A stretch of DNA of 64,000 nt from Paenibacillus melissococcoides (GCA_944800085.1 CALYLO010000009.1:1-64000), one strand, 5' to 3'. Counted from the stretch's first letter, positions 23,881 through 34,859 are shown. Translations and numbers: made by a program. The notes: generated by a model not told the origin, from the sequence alone.

Positions 23881-25504
23881 GGCTTGCTGAACATATTGCC
23901 TTTTAGGCCCACAGAGGCTGACGGCACAGATTCAGCAGCAGTCTGAAAATCGGCAAAAAGAGAACGCGCAGCTTGCGTTCGAGATTCATAACAAGCAGTT
24001 GCAGGGCAATGACCGTTTCGCTTGTCTCTCGAAGGCGTGCTCGAATACGCCCCAGTCCGTAGGAGCGTTTGCCTTCTCCGAATTTTCCTTCGATTGCGTT
24101 ACGCATTGAAGCATCCTGTCTGGCCTGGTTCCGATCGGGTTCCGCTTCTTTCTTCGGACGCCCTAAGTTTGGACCACTCAAACGGATGCCGTGCTCCTTA
24201 CAATAGCGAAGGTTCTCCCGATTTCGGTAGATTTGGTCGGCTAGAATGGCTTCCGGATAACACCCATATCGCTGGACGAACGACTCCACGGAAGCTTTCA
24301 GTGTCATGCTTTCGTTGAAGTTATCCCAGGACAGCTTCTCCATTCGAGCGTAACCGTCCACCAGACTGATCGCCAGCTTTGCTCCAAACTCGACGGGAGC
24401 ATTCACTTTCCCGCGGACAATCGGCCGTACATGCGGTTGGGAAAGACTGACGATTCGATCTTCCACCGAGTGTGTCCGTTTGTCGTACATCTCTTGCTGT
24501 TGACGATACAGCTCGGAAATGACGAGCAATTGCCGATACTGCTGCGAACCCAGTTGATTCAAGCTGCTTTTCGCTGCCAGCATTTCGATGATGCGAAGAT
24601 TACGCGAAACATAACGAAGCTGTTTGCCAACCGCTTTCCGGATGGCTTTGGCACCCGTTCGCCGTTTCTTGGCGATCTCGAGGTAGCGTTTGCGGGCGGT
24701 TTGACGATACGTTCTCGGTTTCTTGGCCTTCCCGACGAAAGGCTCGTGCAGAACATCGATGATCGCTTCGAGTTTTTCCCGCGCCTCGTTCAATAATTTC
24801 AAATCGGTCGGATACGAGATGTCGGCCGGTGCGCAGGTCGCGTCGAGCATCAAGGTGCCTTTGTTGCATGGTTTCTCTTTGCTTTTGCCGTCTTCATTAA
24901 CGGATGTTCCATCAGAGCCATGGCCGCTGCCTGGAGGATCTTGAGGATCGCTCTTGTTTTGTTCCTGCTTCTTTCGCTCTGCGTCCTCTTCCAAAATCCA
25001 ATCGTTGATTCGTTCAATGACATCCGCACCCAATCGCTTGCGGAAATGGGTCAACAGCGAGTGATGGAACGGAGGCTTATCTTGGAACGCCGGCAGCCCA
25101 AGGAAGTACTGGTAGTACGGATTTTCGGCGATCTGCTGGACCGTCTCTCGATCATCGAGCTGCATACGTTCCTGAATGTACAGCGCTCCCAAAGCCATAC
25201 GAACAGACAAAGGGATCTGACCGCGCATTGATTTCTTGAACGACTTCGCGTAGAGTTCTTCTGCCCGCCACCACGGGATGATAGCGGCCAGTTGAACCCA
25301 ACGGTTCTCCTTATTTAATTTACCGCCAAACGGCAAGTAGAAATCTTCGAACAACTGAAGCTGGCTTTCGGTTCTACGATACATGTCGGCTCACTCCACG
25401 TGCACGATTTTTTGCAAGAAATTCGCATTCTCCTTGCATTTTATTTCGAGTTAGAGTCCAGAAATCCTTGAAAAACCATTGAAAAATGATTGTTCAGCAA
25501 GCCC
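23881..25504 (-). mobile_element. IS5-group insertion sequence, 1624 bp, complete
   Basis: The ends are inverted repeats: GGGCTTGCTGAACA at 23881-23894 and its complement at 25491-25504. TACGTA flanks both sides (23875-23880 and 25505-25510) as a palindromic target duplication of up to 6 bp. One transposase gene is intact. Family assignment (IS5, or the related IS1182 group) rests on the transposase only. Confidence 0.88.
23903..25384 (-). CDS. IS5/IS1182-type DDE transposase
   Basis: The 493-residue transposase has an N-terminal DUF772-like domain (LSVRMALGALYIQERMQLDD). The DDE core shows LDATCAPADISYPTD, ILADQIYRNRENLRYC and NAIEGKFGEGKR supplying the acidic residues. A linker rich in Asp, Gly and Lys (about 150-175) separates the parts. 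It is full length and probably active. It lies inside the element at 23881-25504. Confidence 0.88.
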   Translation of the reverse strand: MYRRTESQLQLFEDFYLPFGGKLNKENRWVQLAAIIPWWRAEELYAKSFKKSMRGQIPLSVRMALGALYIQERMQLDDRETVQQIAENPYYQYFLGLPAFQDKPPFHHSLLTHFRKRLGADVIERINDWILEEDAERKKQEQNKSDPQDPPGSGHGSDGTSVNEDGKSKEKPCNKGTLMLDATCAPADISYPTDLKLLNEAREKLEAIIDVLHEPFVGKAKKPRTYRQTARKRYLEIAKKRRTGAKAIRKAVGKQLRYVSRNLRIIEMLAAKSSLNQLGSQQYRQLLVISELYRQQQEMYDKRTHSVEDRIVSLSQPHVRPIVRGKVNAPVEFGAKLAISLVDGYARMEKLSWDNFNESMTLKASVESFVQRYGCYPEAILADQIYRNRENLRYCKEHGIRLSGPNLGRPKKEAEPDRNQARQDASMRNAIEGKFGEGKRSYGLGRIRARLRETSETVIALQLLVMNLERKLRVLFLPIFRLLLNLCRQPLWA

Positions 25505-26135
25505 TACGTAGTCACGGATGAGGGGACGTGAAGCGGTAATACGAAGAAATAAAGCGCGTAAATCGGAAGAAACTTGTACACGAACTGATAAGCGATCTGC
25601 CCCCATTCTTTGCTCATCAGATGATAGAACAGATGAACAGGCCTGACGAGATCGAGGGCAATCTGCCCGGTTCGCACGGACTGATCCATGCCGAGTCCGT
25701 TGTTGAGAAAAGCGGCGACCCACAAGCTCGCCTGATTGAACGCGACATAGCTGAAGATGCCGTTCAATCCATATTCGCCCAGCGATCGGCCTTCTGCAAT
25801 CCCTGTCCATATCGACACATAGATGAGACCGAACAGAGCGCTGGCGATGTTGTGCACAAGATGCGCACTCCGGTACTGCAAATTGCTGAGGTACATTTTA
25901 CGTGCTAGCGTCCAAAAAAGCATTCAACACCTCCGGCATCTTCATGATTAGCGGCGTGCCTACACTACGATGGGAGCGAAATGCGTTTTGAGAGAGCGAG
26001 GAATATCGTACCAGAAGCTGGGGAAGGATGGCAAGCGTTTTTTCTGTTCCTTGCCTAGATTGTGCGAAGGAATTCAATCGTCTTGTCGATATATGCGAGT
26101 CTGATTGGGGAAAATAAGCACCGCGCGCTTTGGAA

Positions 26136-26164
26136 TTGACACGATCGGGCGAAAAGAATATACT
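26136..26164 (+). promoter_or_regulatory. Sigma-A promoter of the marR-SDR operon
   Basis: TTGACA (26136-26141) and TATACT (26159-26164) are 17 nt apart. Confidence 0.85.
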
Positions 26165-26178
26165 AAAATCATAAAGTT

Positions 26179-26194
26179 AATAGTTTTAACTATT
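26179..26194 (+). promoter_or_regulatory. Likely MarR operator
   Basis: AATAGTT-TT-AACTATT is an inverted repeat with 7-bp arms, centred about 15 nt after the predicted transcription start. That position fits autorepression by the MarR regulator encoded next. Confidence 0.65.
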
Positions 26195-26231
26195 CAATTT
26201 TTGAAGTAGATAAACGGAGGGAGGCGGATCG

Positions 26232-26672
26232 TTGGAAACGACCAGGGAAGAGCTGTCCAAGCTGCTGTCCGTCATGATGCACAAGTTCATCATCGCGTAC
26301 AACCGAATCCTGGACAGCGATGTATCGGGGGCGCAGATCATGATGATGGAGATTTTGCAGCGCGAAGGCCCGAAGCGAAGCTCGGAACTGGCGGAAGCGC
26401 TTCAGGTCACCTTGCCGGCGATTACGAATCTGGCGAACAAGCTGGTCGCCAAGTCTTGTATTGAGCGCCGCATTCCCGAACATGATCGCCGCGTCATTCT
26501 GCTCGAACTGACTCCCGAAGGGGAGGAGCTGCTGGACGCGGTGAATGCGAAATATGGCCGGCTGACCGAATCGCTCTGGAAGGACTTCAGCGAAGCGGAA
26601 CTGGCCAATCTGCATGCTTATTATGCCAGGATGGTCGCGAATCTCGATTTGCAAGAAGGAACCGTCAAGTAA
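26232..26672 (+). CDS. MarR-family transcriptional regulator
   Basis: The 146-residue protein starts at TTG 26232 with GGAGGGAGGCG upstream. The winged helix is clear: SSELAEALQVTLPAITNLANKLVAKSCIERR, then the wing HDRRVILLELTPEG. It most likely represses its own operon through the inverted repeat at 26179-26194 and responds to a small phenolic or oxidant ligand. It is co-directional with the SDR gene 34 nt downstream. Confidence 0.9.
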   Translation: METTREELSKLLSVMMHKFIIAYNRILDSDVSGAQIMMMEILQREGPKRSSELAEALQVTLPAITNLANKLVAKSCIERRIPEHDRRVILLELTPEGEELLDAVNAKYGRLTESLWKDFSEAELANLHAYYARMVANLDLQEGTVK

Positions 26673-26706
26673 GTCGCACCTCACTTCACATAAGGAGACG
26701 ATCAAC

Positions 26707-27462
26707 ATGAATCAAGATACCAAAACAGCCGTAATCACCGGTGCCGGCAGCGGAATGGGTCGGGCGTCCAGCTTGAAGCTGGCGGAGATGGGCATGAACG
26801 TCGTGCTTGTGGATTACAATCTGGACGGGGCGGAAGAAACCCTCTCCCTCATTCGCGAGCAAGGCGGGGACGGCATTGCCGTGCAAGCGGACGTGAGCAA
26901 AGCCGACCAGGTAGAAGCCTACGTGAAGCAAGCGATGGACCAATACGGCCGCATCGACGTATTCTTCAATAACGCAGGCGTCATTCAGAAGCCGTTCCTG
27001 TTCGCGGACATTTCCGAGGAAGAATTCGACCGCGTCGTGGCAGTCAACTTCAAGGGCGTCTTCCTCGGCATGAAATATGTCCTGAAAGTGATGTCGGAGC
27101 AGGGCTTCGGCACGATAATCAACACGGCGTCGACCGAAGGCTTGAAGCCGGAGCACAGCGTGGCGGCCTATTCGGCGACGAAGCATGCCGTCGTCAGCTT
27201 GACCAAATCGGCTGCGCTGGAATATGCCCAAAAAGGTATCCGCATCAACGCCATCTGCCCAGGCGGCGTCAACACGAACCTTGTGGCAGGCTTCCAGGAG
27301 ACGATCAAGACGACCGGCAACGTACCGGAAATCGCCTTCCCTCGCATCGGCCGCATGGCCGACCCGGCCGAGATCGCCAACGTGGTGGCATTCCTCGCAT
27401 CCGAGGGAGCGAGCTACATGACCGGCTCCATCGTAGCCATCGATGGCGGCCTCACCCTGTAA
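26707..27462 (+). CDS. Short-chain dehydrogenase/reductase
   Basis: The 251-residue SDR has the NAD(P) motif TGAGSGMG, the NNAG motif, a catalytic serine in NTAST and YSATK. The C-terminal end (YMTGSIVAIDGGLTL) is typical of classical SDRs such as 3-oxoacyl-ACP reductase-like enzymes. ATG 26707 follows AAGGAG. The substrate is unknown; pairing with MarR suggests detoxification of an aldehyde, ketone or quinone. Confidence 0.9.
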   Translation: MNQDTKTAVITGAGSGMGRASSLKLAEMGMNVVLVDYNLDGAEETLSLIREQGGDGIAVQADVSKADQVEAYVKQAMDQYGRIDVFFNNAGVIQKPFLFADISEEEFDRVVAVNFKGVFLGMKYVLKVMSEQGFGTIINTASTEGLKPEHSVAAYSATKHAVVSLTKSAALEYAQKGIRINAICPGGVNTNLVAGFQETIKTTGNVPEIAFPRIGRMADPAEIANVVAFLASEGASYMTGSIVAIDGGLTL

Positions 27463-27482
27463 GCCATATGGATGAGCATCCC

Positions 27483-27513
27483 GTCCTCGCCTGATGCAGG
27501 CGGGGACTTTTTT
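27483..27513 (+). terminator. Terminator of the marR-SDR operon
   Basis: GTCCTCGCC (27483-27491) pairs with GGCGGGGAC (27499-27507) and is followed by six T. Confidence 0.85.
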
Positions 27514-27713
27514 GGATTCGGGCAGCAAAAATAAAGACTCGCCATCCGGAAGAAAATATTGTATAATATAAGCAATTCAGGATTTGGTTTGAATACATAG
27601 GACATGATGGGAAGAACCCGATGCTAATTCTATTGGCTGAGGGTTTTTTATGTTTTTTAGGGCTGATCGGGAATAGCGTTGAAACACTAAATTTATCGTG
27701 GGAGTGATCATTC

Positions 27714-28934
27714 ATGAAGGCAATGAAAAGAGTAATCCTGTTTTTTATCGTTGGTTGTTTGGCCCTTCCTGCATTGCTCGGTATTATGCCCACAGTGGTC
27801 AAGGGACAGGCCAAGGGAATGAGCTTCAAGGATGTATCGGCAACGCACTGGGCCAAGGACTCCATTTATGCCGCCGTAAATGCAGGATATTTCAAGGGCT
27901 ATAGCAATGGAACATTTAAACCGGACGCGACCATTACAAGGGCGGAATTCGCTTCCTTGCTGTCGCGGGTATCGAAAGCGGAACCTTCTGCAGAAATAGA
28001 AAATGTCTTTAGCGATTTGAACAACCATTGGAGCAAAAAGGAAGTCGGGCGGGCGGTCGCTTTGGGATTCATCGATCCGAAGAACTACCCCAACGGCTTT
28101 CAACCCAACACGGCGTTAACCCGCGAAGAGATGGCCGTCTGGTTAAGCTCTGGCTTGGCCGCCATGGATGAAGACTACAAGCAGGCGCTGTTCGATACGA
28201 AGGAGACGCTGATCCCGGTCAAAGAATACTTCAAACCAGGCATTCCAGCGTCCAAAGCCGGACATATTGCGCTAGCGATGGGCACTAAACTGATGAACGG
28301 CTACCCGGACGGTTCCTTCGGCATGAAAAACACCACGACCCGTGCGGAGACATCGGCCATTTTGTTGCGGTTTGTGAAGGTAGCAAACAAGAAGGCAGAT
28401 TCCTTCCCTGGTCTGAATGAGCTGCGGGCAGTGGGAACGGAGAAGAATAATTTGGAGATTGTGACGCCGTTTGAAGCTACTGGTATGGCAAGTACAGTAG
28501 GAAAGACGAGAACGTTTAAAAATAATGCTGGTAAATTAGTTTTTCATCGTATGATTGCCGTTAATGTAGATAATTGGAACGAAAAGAGTTTCTATGGTGA
28601 CCTGTTTTTGGATGACTCCCACAAAGATTTTTTTAAAAAGAACAAGGGGTATTTTCCAATATTTGTAGAGATTACGATTTATCCAAAAACAAAGGGATTT
28701 GGCGTGGACCATTTTCGGGGTGGTATAACAAATTTAATAGGGGGGGCTTCTACACATAACGATCTATACAAAAAGTATGGGTATGAAACTCTTCCTGTCA
28801 CAAAAGACCAAGAATTCTTTGCCAAGCACTCTTCAGGTGTCAAACTATGGGTCGTTAGATACCATAATAAGGAAGATGATGATCTCGGTAGTGCTAAATT
28901 TGATGATGGTTCATTATTGATGGTGTCGAAATAG
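27714..28934 (+). CDS. S-layer homology (SLH) domain cell-surface protein
   Basis: The 406-residue protein has a signal peptide (residues 1-33, ending VVKGQA). Three SLH repeats follow: FKDVSATHWAKDSIYAAVNAG, a second around FSDLNNHWSKKEVGRAVALG, and a shorter third (about 165-225) ending with NGYPDGSFGMKNTTTRAE. SLH domains bind pyruvylated secondary wall polymer, anchoring the protein outside the cell. The last ~170 residues match nothing I recognise. The DUF5704-type gene begins 10 nt later, so the two proteins are probably made together. Confidence 0.88.
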   Translation: MKAMKRVILFFIVGCLALPALLGIMPTVVKGQAKGMSFKDVSATHWAKDSIYAAVNAGYFKGYSNGTFKPDATITRAEFASLLSRVSKAEPSAEIENVFSDLNNHWSKKEVGRAVALGFIDPKNYPNGFQPNTALTREEMAVWLSSGLAAMDEDYKQALFDTKETLIPVKEYFKPGIPASKAGHIALAMGTKLMNGYPDGSFGMKNTTTRAETSAILLRFVKVANKKADSFPGLNELRAVGTEKNNLEIVTPFEATGMASTVGKTRTFKNNAGKLVFHRMIAVNVDNWNEKSFYGDLFLDDSHKDFFKKNKGYFPIFVEITIYPKTKGFGVDHFRGGITNLIGGASTHNDLYKKYGYETLPVTKDQEFFAKHSSGVKLWVVRYHNKEDDDLGSAKFDDGSLLMVSK

Positions 28935-28944
28935 AGGAGATAAC

Positions 28945-31516
28945 ATGAAAAAAGCATTTACAGTCATTTTAATCCTGTCATTGATGTTAATTTCCTTTAA
29001 CAATTATAGTCCTAACCTTGTCTCAGCTTCGGATGATTCTCCGGAAGAAGAAAAGTATATACCTTGGCAAAAAGGGTATCCAGAAGAAGGAATAAAAGTA
29101 ATCCCAGAAGGTTTAGCTCCTAAGACTCAAAAGATTAAAGTAACTGTAACGGGTAAAGACTACCCCAATCCAAAAACAGTCTGGACCGAAGGGGATAGGG
29201 GTCAATGGGTTGCAGTTACCAAAGAATTTGGAACTGTCGAAACGGTGACGGCTATCGGTACCGATGGAAACAAGTATCCCCGGGATGCTGCAGTGAAAGA
29301 CAGAATAAATATGTATAACTATGCTCCAGAGAGTCTAAAAGATACAAAAAAGCATGCGTTCAAAAAAGAGCATGTTAAGGAACTCGGGTTAACTAATCTG
29401 AAATATACGCCCGCATTATCTTATAGCCCGGTCGGTAACCCACTATTCACCAAGGGAAAACTCTATGCTGAGCTTAATACAATTACCGGTCATAGCCATA
29501 TAGTCTCATATTATCGCCAATACGAAATAGGGCATCAAGGTCAACCTAAATATCAGGCCCATTACTATGTCGATCTTAAAGCAGTTTTCGAAGGCTATGT
29601 CACAGAAACAAAAGAACTGCGAGTCTCGTCTGATGCAAATATGAAAATCGGAGAATCGAAGAACTTAAAGGCAGAAGTCAGAACCCAGGAATATGACATG
29701 ACGGGTTTTACGAATTGGCTGGATATCACCCGTCGGACGGAACAACTGGAATGGAGTTCGGATCGATCTTCTGTGGCGACGGTAGGGCCTGACGGAAAAG
29801 TAACGGCTGTCGGAAAAGGGACTGCCAAAATAACAGCCAAATGGAAGAGTTACCCCTATTATATTTATGATTATGTGACGGTTACCGTTGGCGATATTCC
29901 TGGTAAGCCGGATCCGACGAATCCCCCAGATCCTGCAGGATCCTGCACCGCTCCAGTGCCTGGAACGAAAATCTCAAATCAGGTAATGGAGCCAGAGGCG
30001 AGTGCCGTGATCAAGGCAGATAATCGGGGAAGTGAGCAGTTCGATGTGCTTATGGGCATCCCTACATCGGAATACCTTTACGCTAATGCTTTTGCCTATA
30101 ATTACTTGTTCAAGAGTTCGTATGTGCAGATGACTGGCAAATGTACATTTGAAGTTCCTGTAGAAAAGACGTTTATTAAGAAATGGAAAGAGCCACGGAC
30201 AGACGATGAGGGGAAGCCCACGCAAGAAGACATGGAGGAAGAGGAGACCGTCAGTGATGTCGTGACCGTTGAGCGTCCGTATTCATTTTGGGTAATTGAT
30301 AAGCTGGAAGTTTACAAGATCCAAGAAGCCAAGCTGCAAAATACAGCATTGCCAGGTGGAGAGGTCACCTTACAGCCCCAAAATTATACGCCGCCGGATT
30401 ATCGTTTCAAGCATCAGGGCGGAATCGTGAAGGAACCGGAAGCACAGAGTATCGTTCTTCCCTCGCAAACCGTTGGCAAAGACATCCCCAGCTACTCAGG
30501 CGAATTCAAAGCCGCTGCCGAGAAGGCGATCGGTAAAGTTCGTGTCCAAAATGATTCGCTTTCATTTCAGGGAAAGACGATTATGTCAGGGCAAGCGGTA
30601 GATGAGAACGGCTCCTCTCCTGGAACCATTCCGTCTCCAACCACGATAAGCGAAAACATCTTATATAAAAATCGTCTCTTAATACATAGCGATAAAGTGA
30701 ACGCAAAAAATGTGCCGAGCAGCGGTACGGTTTATTATAAGCTGCTTCCGGAACAGATTAATGGCGGCACGGATCAGGAATTCCCGATTCCGGGCATTAA
30801 TCCGGTCACCATACATACCCCGGTTGTGACATATGCTTCCGTGTCGGATGATCGGACGCATAACCAGAAGACGAAGCCGAACCCGAACCGGGCAGCGCTC
30901 ATTCTGGAGCGGCCGTTCACAGTGCGCCTGCCGACGAGCGGGCAGCATGTCTCCTACCCTGGATATGGCAATCGTGATTATGCGAAATATGTCCGCACGA
31001 AGCAGGTGTGGTTCCCGTTCGATGTGTACTCTGGGGACCGAAGCCGCTTTATTCCAAAGCGGACCTGGATCGACATTCCGGTGAGTCAACTGGATACGAC
31101 GTTCTTCCTGCCGGTGTGGGTCGATGAAGGGAATTATTCTGTCCTGTTCCGGACCATCGCCGAGAACGCACCGGTGGAGCTCGATACGCAGCCGAACGCC
31201 AATACCCAGTTGAGGAATCATGTCTCCACCGACGTGGTCGAGGTGGAAGTCATTGGCCGGCTTTATGATTTCCGGGTGACCGACATCGCCGATTATAACT
31301 GGGAGAAGGTGTTCCGCAAGCGGGTCGGCAGCCATGAGCCAACCGGCGCCTCCTACTGGGTCGGGGCGAATGGCATCGACGGGGAGCCGCGCGGGAACCG
31401 GGCGCCGTATACGCTGCCGATTCGGCCCGGCAGTCATCCGCTGCAGGGCTACCGCAATGTGGTGGTGAAGACAGGATATCATTTCAAATTCGATCTGAAA
31501 ACAAAGGGCAATATGT
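28945..31516 (+). CDS. Secreted DUF5704-type protein, 5' exon (gene split by a group II intron)
   Basis: This part encodes 857 residues plus one base. It has a signal peptide (1-28) and a Big2-like immunoglobulin domain around residues 225-315 (SSVATVGPDGKVTAVGKGTAKITAKW). A proline-rich linker and a long extracytoplasmic region with no named motif follow. ATG 28945 lies behind AGAGGAG. The frame would end nine codons into the intron (GNM then CATCFAITE and stop). Removing 31517-34086 restores GNM-YLFGPKDSIRVTPTFYY and a 1114-residue protein. Function unknown; the neighbouring SLH protein suggests an envelope role. Confidence 0.85.
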
Positions 31517-34086
31517 GTGCGACTTGTTTTGCTATAACTGAATAACTTCAGGAAAAGCAAGGACTTTATAAAGAAAAGTCTAACTTTCTATCCGAGAACA
31601 GGAATGAGGAATCCATGTTTTCCAAAACTGTTCCGTTGAGACTCCTACATGCGTCTTGTTCGGCAGGGCATGAGGTATGAAGCTAGGTGAAGTCGGCAGA
31701 AGGAAGCTGGAGCCACCAATCAAGGAAGGTATGCTTACTGATATGCCGGACGGCTGAAAAATTGCCTATGGTGAGAATGTTCAAAGGGGAACTGACGAAA
31801 CTCCGAATGTAAGAATCTAAATGCCTACCTCATGGAAACATGTTGACCAATGAATGTTGGGGCAAGTGGCGTAAAGTACAATTACATGTTAGGAAATACG
31901 CTATACCGAACAATGGCGGTATCAAGCTTGCAGGTTCAAAGGAGTCACCTAAGGGCAGTATGCATAGCTAGGATAGAAGGAACAAGGAAAGCAAGGGACG
32001 TTGCAACAATGGACTGCCGTCCAAGACGGTTGCTATAAGGTTACACCGAAATGCATTTACCCTTGTGAGAGTAGGGGCACGACCAATGAAACTTCCGTAA
32101 TAGAAGTGGAGGAACAGCCCTGAGTCTTGTTACTTGACAACAACTTTCCAAAAGTGAACTGTATCGGTCGGGTATGAATGTGGGGACAATCTCTGCAAGG
32201 GGGTTGCCACAATACAGGCTCTGCGTTATTGGGATTACTATAATCTAACAGATACCTTTACAGACTTACACGAGCAGGCCAAGCAAGGAAAAACATTCAA
32301 ACGTCTCTATGAACTAATCACATCAAGAGAAAATATCCTTCTTGCTTACCGTACAATCAAGTCAAATAAGGGATCTAAAACAGCAGGAACAGATGGCAAA
32401 ACAATCGAGAATCTTAAAACAATGACAGACAGCGATCTTGTGAACCTTGTTAAAACAAAACTTAAGAATTACCAACCTAAAAAGGTTAGACGGGTCTTTA
32501 TTCCAAAACCTAATGGGAGAAAGAGACCACTGGGAATTCCATGCATTCTAGATCGGCTAATACAGCAGTGCTTTAAGCAAGTACTTGAACCAATCGCCGA
32601 GGCGCACTTTTATAAACATAGTTATGGGTTCAGACCATTGCGCTCCACCCATAATGCATTGGCTAGAGTTCAATTTTTGATTAATAACGGGGGACTTCAC
32701 TTTATCGTAGACATCGATATCAAAGGATTCTTCGATAACATTAATCATTCAACCTTGCTAAAGCAGATATGGAATCTTGGAATACACGATCGTAAGGTTT
32801 TACGGATTATCAGTCGAATGCTAAAAGCTGTAATAGAAGGTGAAGGTACTCCTGTAAAAGGAACCCCACAAGGAGGAATTTTATCCCCTTTACTTTCTAA
32901 CATTGCACTGCACGATCTTGATACAATGGGAGAATTTCCAAACAAAACATGCATATACGAAGAGGAATAAATATAATGCTCTTAAGAAGTCAAAGCTTAA
33001 AGAAGGATTCATTGTCAGATACGCCGATGACTTCAAAATCCTCTGTCGTGATTGGAAAACGGCCCAAAAATGGTTCCATGCCGTAAAACTTTATTTGAAA
33101 GATCGCCTTAAGTTGGACATTTCCCCTGAGAAATCAAAAATTCTGAATTTGAGGAAACAGAAATCTGAATTTCTCGGCTTTACAATTAAAGCTACAATGA
33201 AGGGGAAAAAGGCAGTTGCACATACCGGTGTGATTGAGAAGAAAAAACAACAGATTAAGATACAATATAAGAAACTTATTCAACATATTCAACAATCACC
33301 CTCAGCCGGTAATGTGCACAAATTCAATAGTTTTGTTCTCGGGATTCACAATTACTTTAGGAAAGCAACGCATGTGTTCATTGAGTTCTCACGACTTGCC
33401 TATGACCTGAAAAAGTTCACTTATAATCGTTTGAAACGGGCTGGTAAATACGAACATCCTGATAATCCACCTCCGACATATAGGAAGTTTTACTCAACCA
33501 GTTATCGCACGTTCAAGGTGGATGGAGTCTACTTATACCCGATAGTAGATGTAACTACCTCTAACAATCTGAACTTCAGTCAAGAGATAACTCCATTTAC
33601 TGTCGAGGGGCGGAAGAGGATTACTAGAAAACTGGTTGGATTTGTACAATCAGAAATCATTATATTAATGAAATCAGACAATCCTCAACGCAGTGCAGAA
33701 TACTTGGATAATCGGATTAGTAGGTACAGTATGGTCATGGGAAAATGCGAAATCACAGGTATATTCCTTTATGCAGACGATGTGCACTGTCATCATTATC
33801 TTCCAACTTACCTTGGTGGAGATGACAGCTACAATAACCTGAGGATCCTTCATCAAGATGTCCATACACTTATTCATGCCACAAACCAGGAAACGATTAT
33901 GAAACTCATAAACATGCTTGGCCTAACAGGCAGCATGATTAAAAGGGTAAACCAATACCGCAAAATGAGTAACTTGGGCACTGTTGTTTAATTCAAGTAG
34001 CAAGATGGAACGCCGTGTGCGGTGAAAGTCGCATGCACGGTGTGGAGGTGGGGAAAAGGTGGCGAGCTATTCAAAGCCTTACCTAT
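31517..34086 (+). mobile_element. Group II intron, 2570 bp
   Basis: The 5' end GTGCGAC fits the group II consensus and the 3' end is ...TTACCTAT. Near the 3' end the domain V core (CCGTGTGCGGTGAAAGTCGC, from about 34012) is followed by domain VI (GGAGGTGGGGAAAAGG). Boundaries are fixed by the host protein: joining 31516 to 34087 restores one continuous reading frame. The 31517-32211 stretch is ribozyme domains I-III. The intron-encoded protein is broken, so splicing would need maturase from another copy. Confidence 0.85.
32212..33991 (+). pseudogene. Group II intron reverse transcriptase/maturase, frameshifted
   Basis: The first frame gives LRYWDYYNLTDTF through TPQGGILSPLLSNIALHDLD. The second gives QWENFQTKHAYTKR, then VRYADDFKILCR with the catalytic YADD and the maturase domain X. 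An HNH-like C-terminus (CEITGIFLYADDVHCHHYLP...) follows. The frames meet at about 32920. Family proteins have a conserved WW-containing segment between LD and QWE, so about 14 nt are missing. The expected start is ATA (32212), 8 nt after AAGGGGG, where relatives have ATG. Both lesions make a functional protein unlikely. Confidence 0.85.
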
Positions 34087-34859
34087 ACCTATTCGGTCCG
34101 AAGGACAGTATTCGCGTTACGCCAACCTTCTACTACGCGAGCAAGGATGGCAAGACCCGCTTTCCGGTTGATTTGTATTACCACAGCAATGACCGCTACT
34201 TCATCCGCGTCGGATCGCAGGAGGATGAGGTTGGGCGTTATGTCATCCTGAATGAGCGGCTGCGCAATGTGCCGACGGAGCAACTGATCGATTCGGCAAA
34301 CTACAAGTATGATCATGAGCGACAAGGAGCGTCTTTGAGCCGCCAAGCCTATATCGAGCAGTACATTGAAAAATGGACGAAGCGGAAGACGCCGGTCGGC
34401 GGCTACGGCGGGCTGCTGCTGCCGGAAGCCGTGCGCACGTTCATCGGGCCGAAGTCGAATCTTCCGGATTCGGTCGACGCCCAGCAGGCGAACGCATCGA
34501 TCCAGCAGTGGTACGGCGAGTACAGTTTGCCGGCCGCAGTCTATATCGTCAAGGCGGGGACGGATATTGCCGAGTATGGCCGCACGCATGGAGGATTGCA
34601 TGAGAAGTCGCCAATCTTTCTGCGGGATGGCTACCTGATCGTGAACTTCAATATTGAGTCGATACGGGAGGGGCGCGCCGCAGCGCCGCATTTGCAATAT
34701 ATTCAGGCCCCGCTGATGAACCAGTGGCGGTTGGAAGGATTTGAGAGGAATATCCGGGATTCGTTCAGTCACGCCTTTGCATTGCAGGACGGGGATGTGT
34801 TGTTCTACCACGCGAACCTGTCGAGCCGGGATGATTTCGGAGCGATGGTGCCGCATTAA
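34087..34859 (+). CDS. Secreted DUF5704-type protein, 3' exon
   Basis: This holds the C-terminal 257 residues of the gene begun at 28945. The sequence YLFGPKDSIRVTPTFYYASKDGK continues directly from the 5' exon. It includes DLYYHSNDRYFIRVGSQEDEV and ends ...SRDDFGAMVPH. The frame remains open upstream into the intron to a GTG at 34059, but that GTG has no ribosome site of its own and lies in ribozyme domain VI. Expression therefore depends on splicing. Confidence 0.8.

Larger units (their letters stand above)
23516..25923 (-). pseudogene. ABC-2 exporter permease, first subunit, split by an insertion sequence
   Basis: The N-terminal 139 codons (25923 to 25507) and C-terminal 118 codons (23872 to 23519) rejoin exactly as ...PSSVTT-Y-MWTAVALT... 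when the insertion and one copy of TACGTA are removed. The product is a 258-residue COG4587-type permease. The halves show three membrane segments each. The insertion is therefore recent enough that neither half has decayed further. Confidence 0.9.

Noticed and set aside
34059..34086. GTG start at 34059 for a separate gene
   Set aside because: These bases form domain VI of the group II intron. The protein sequence after 34087 continues the upstream exon.
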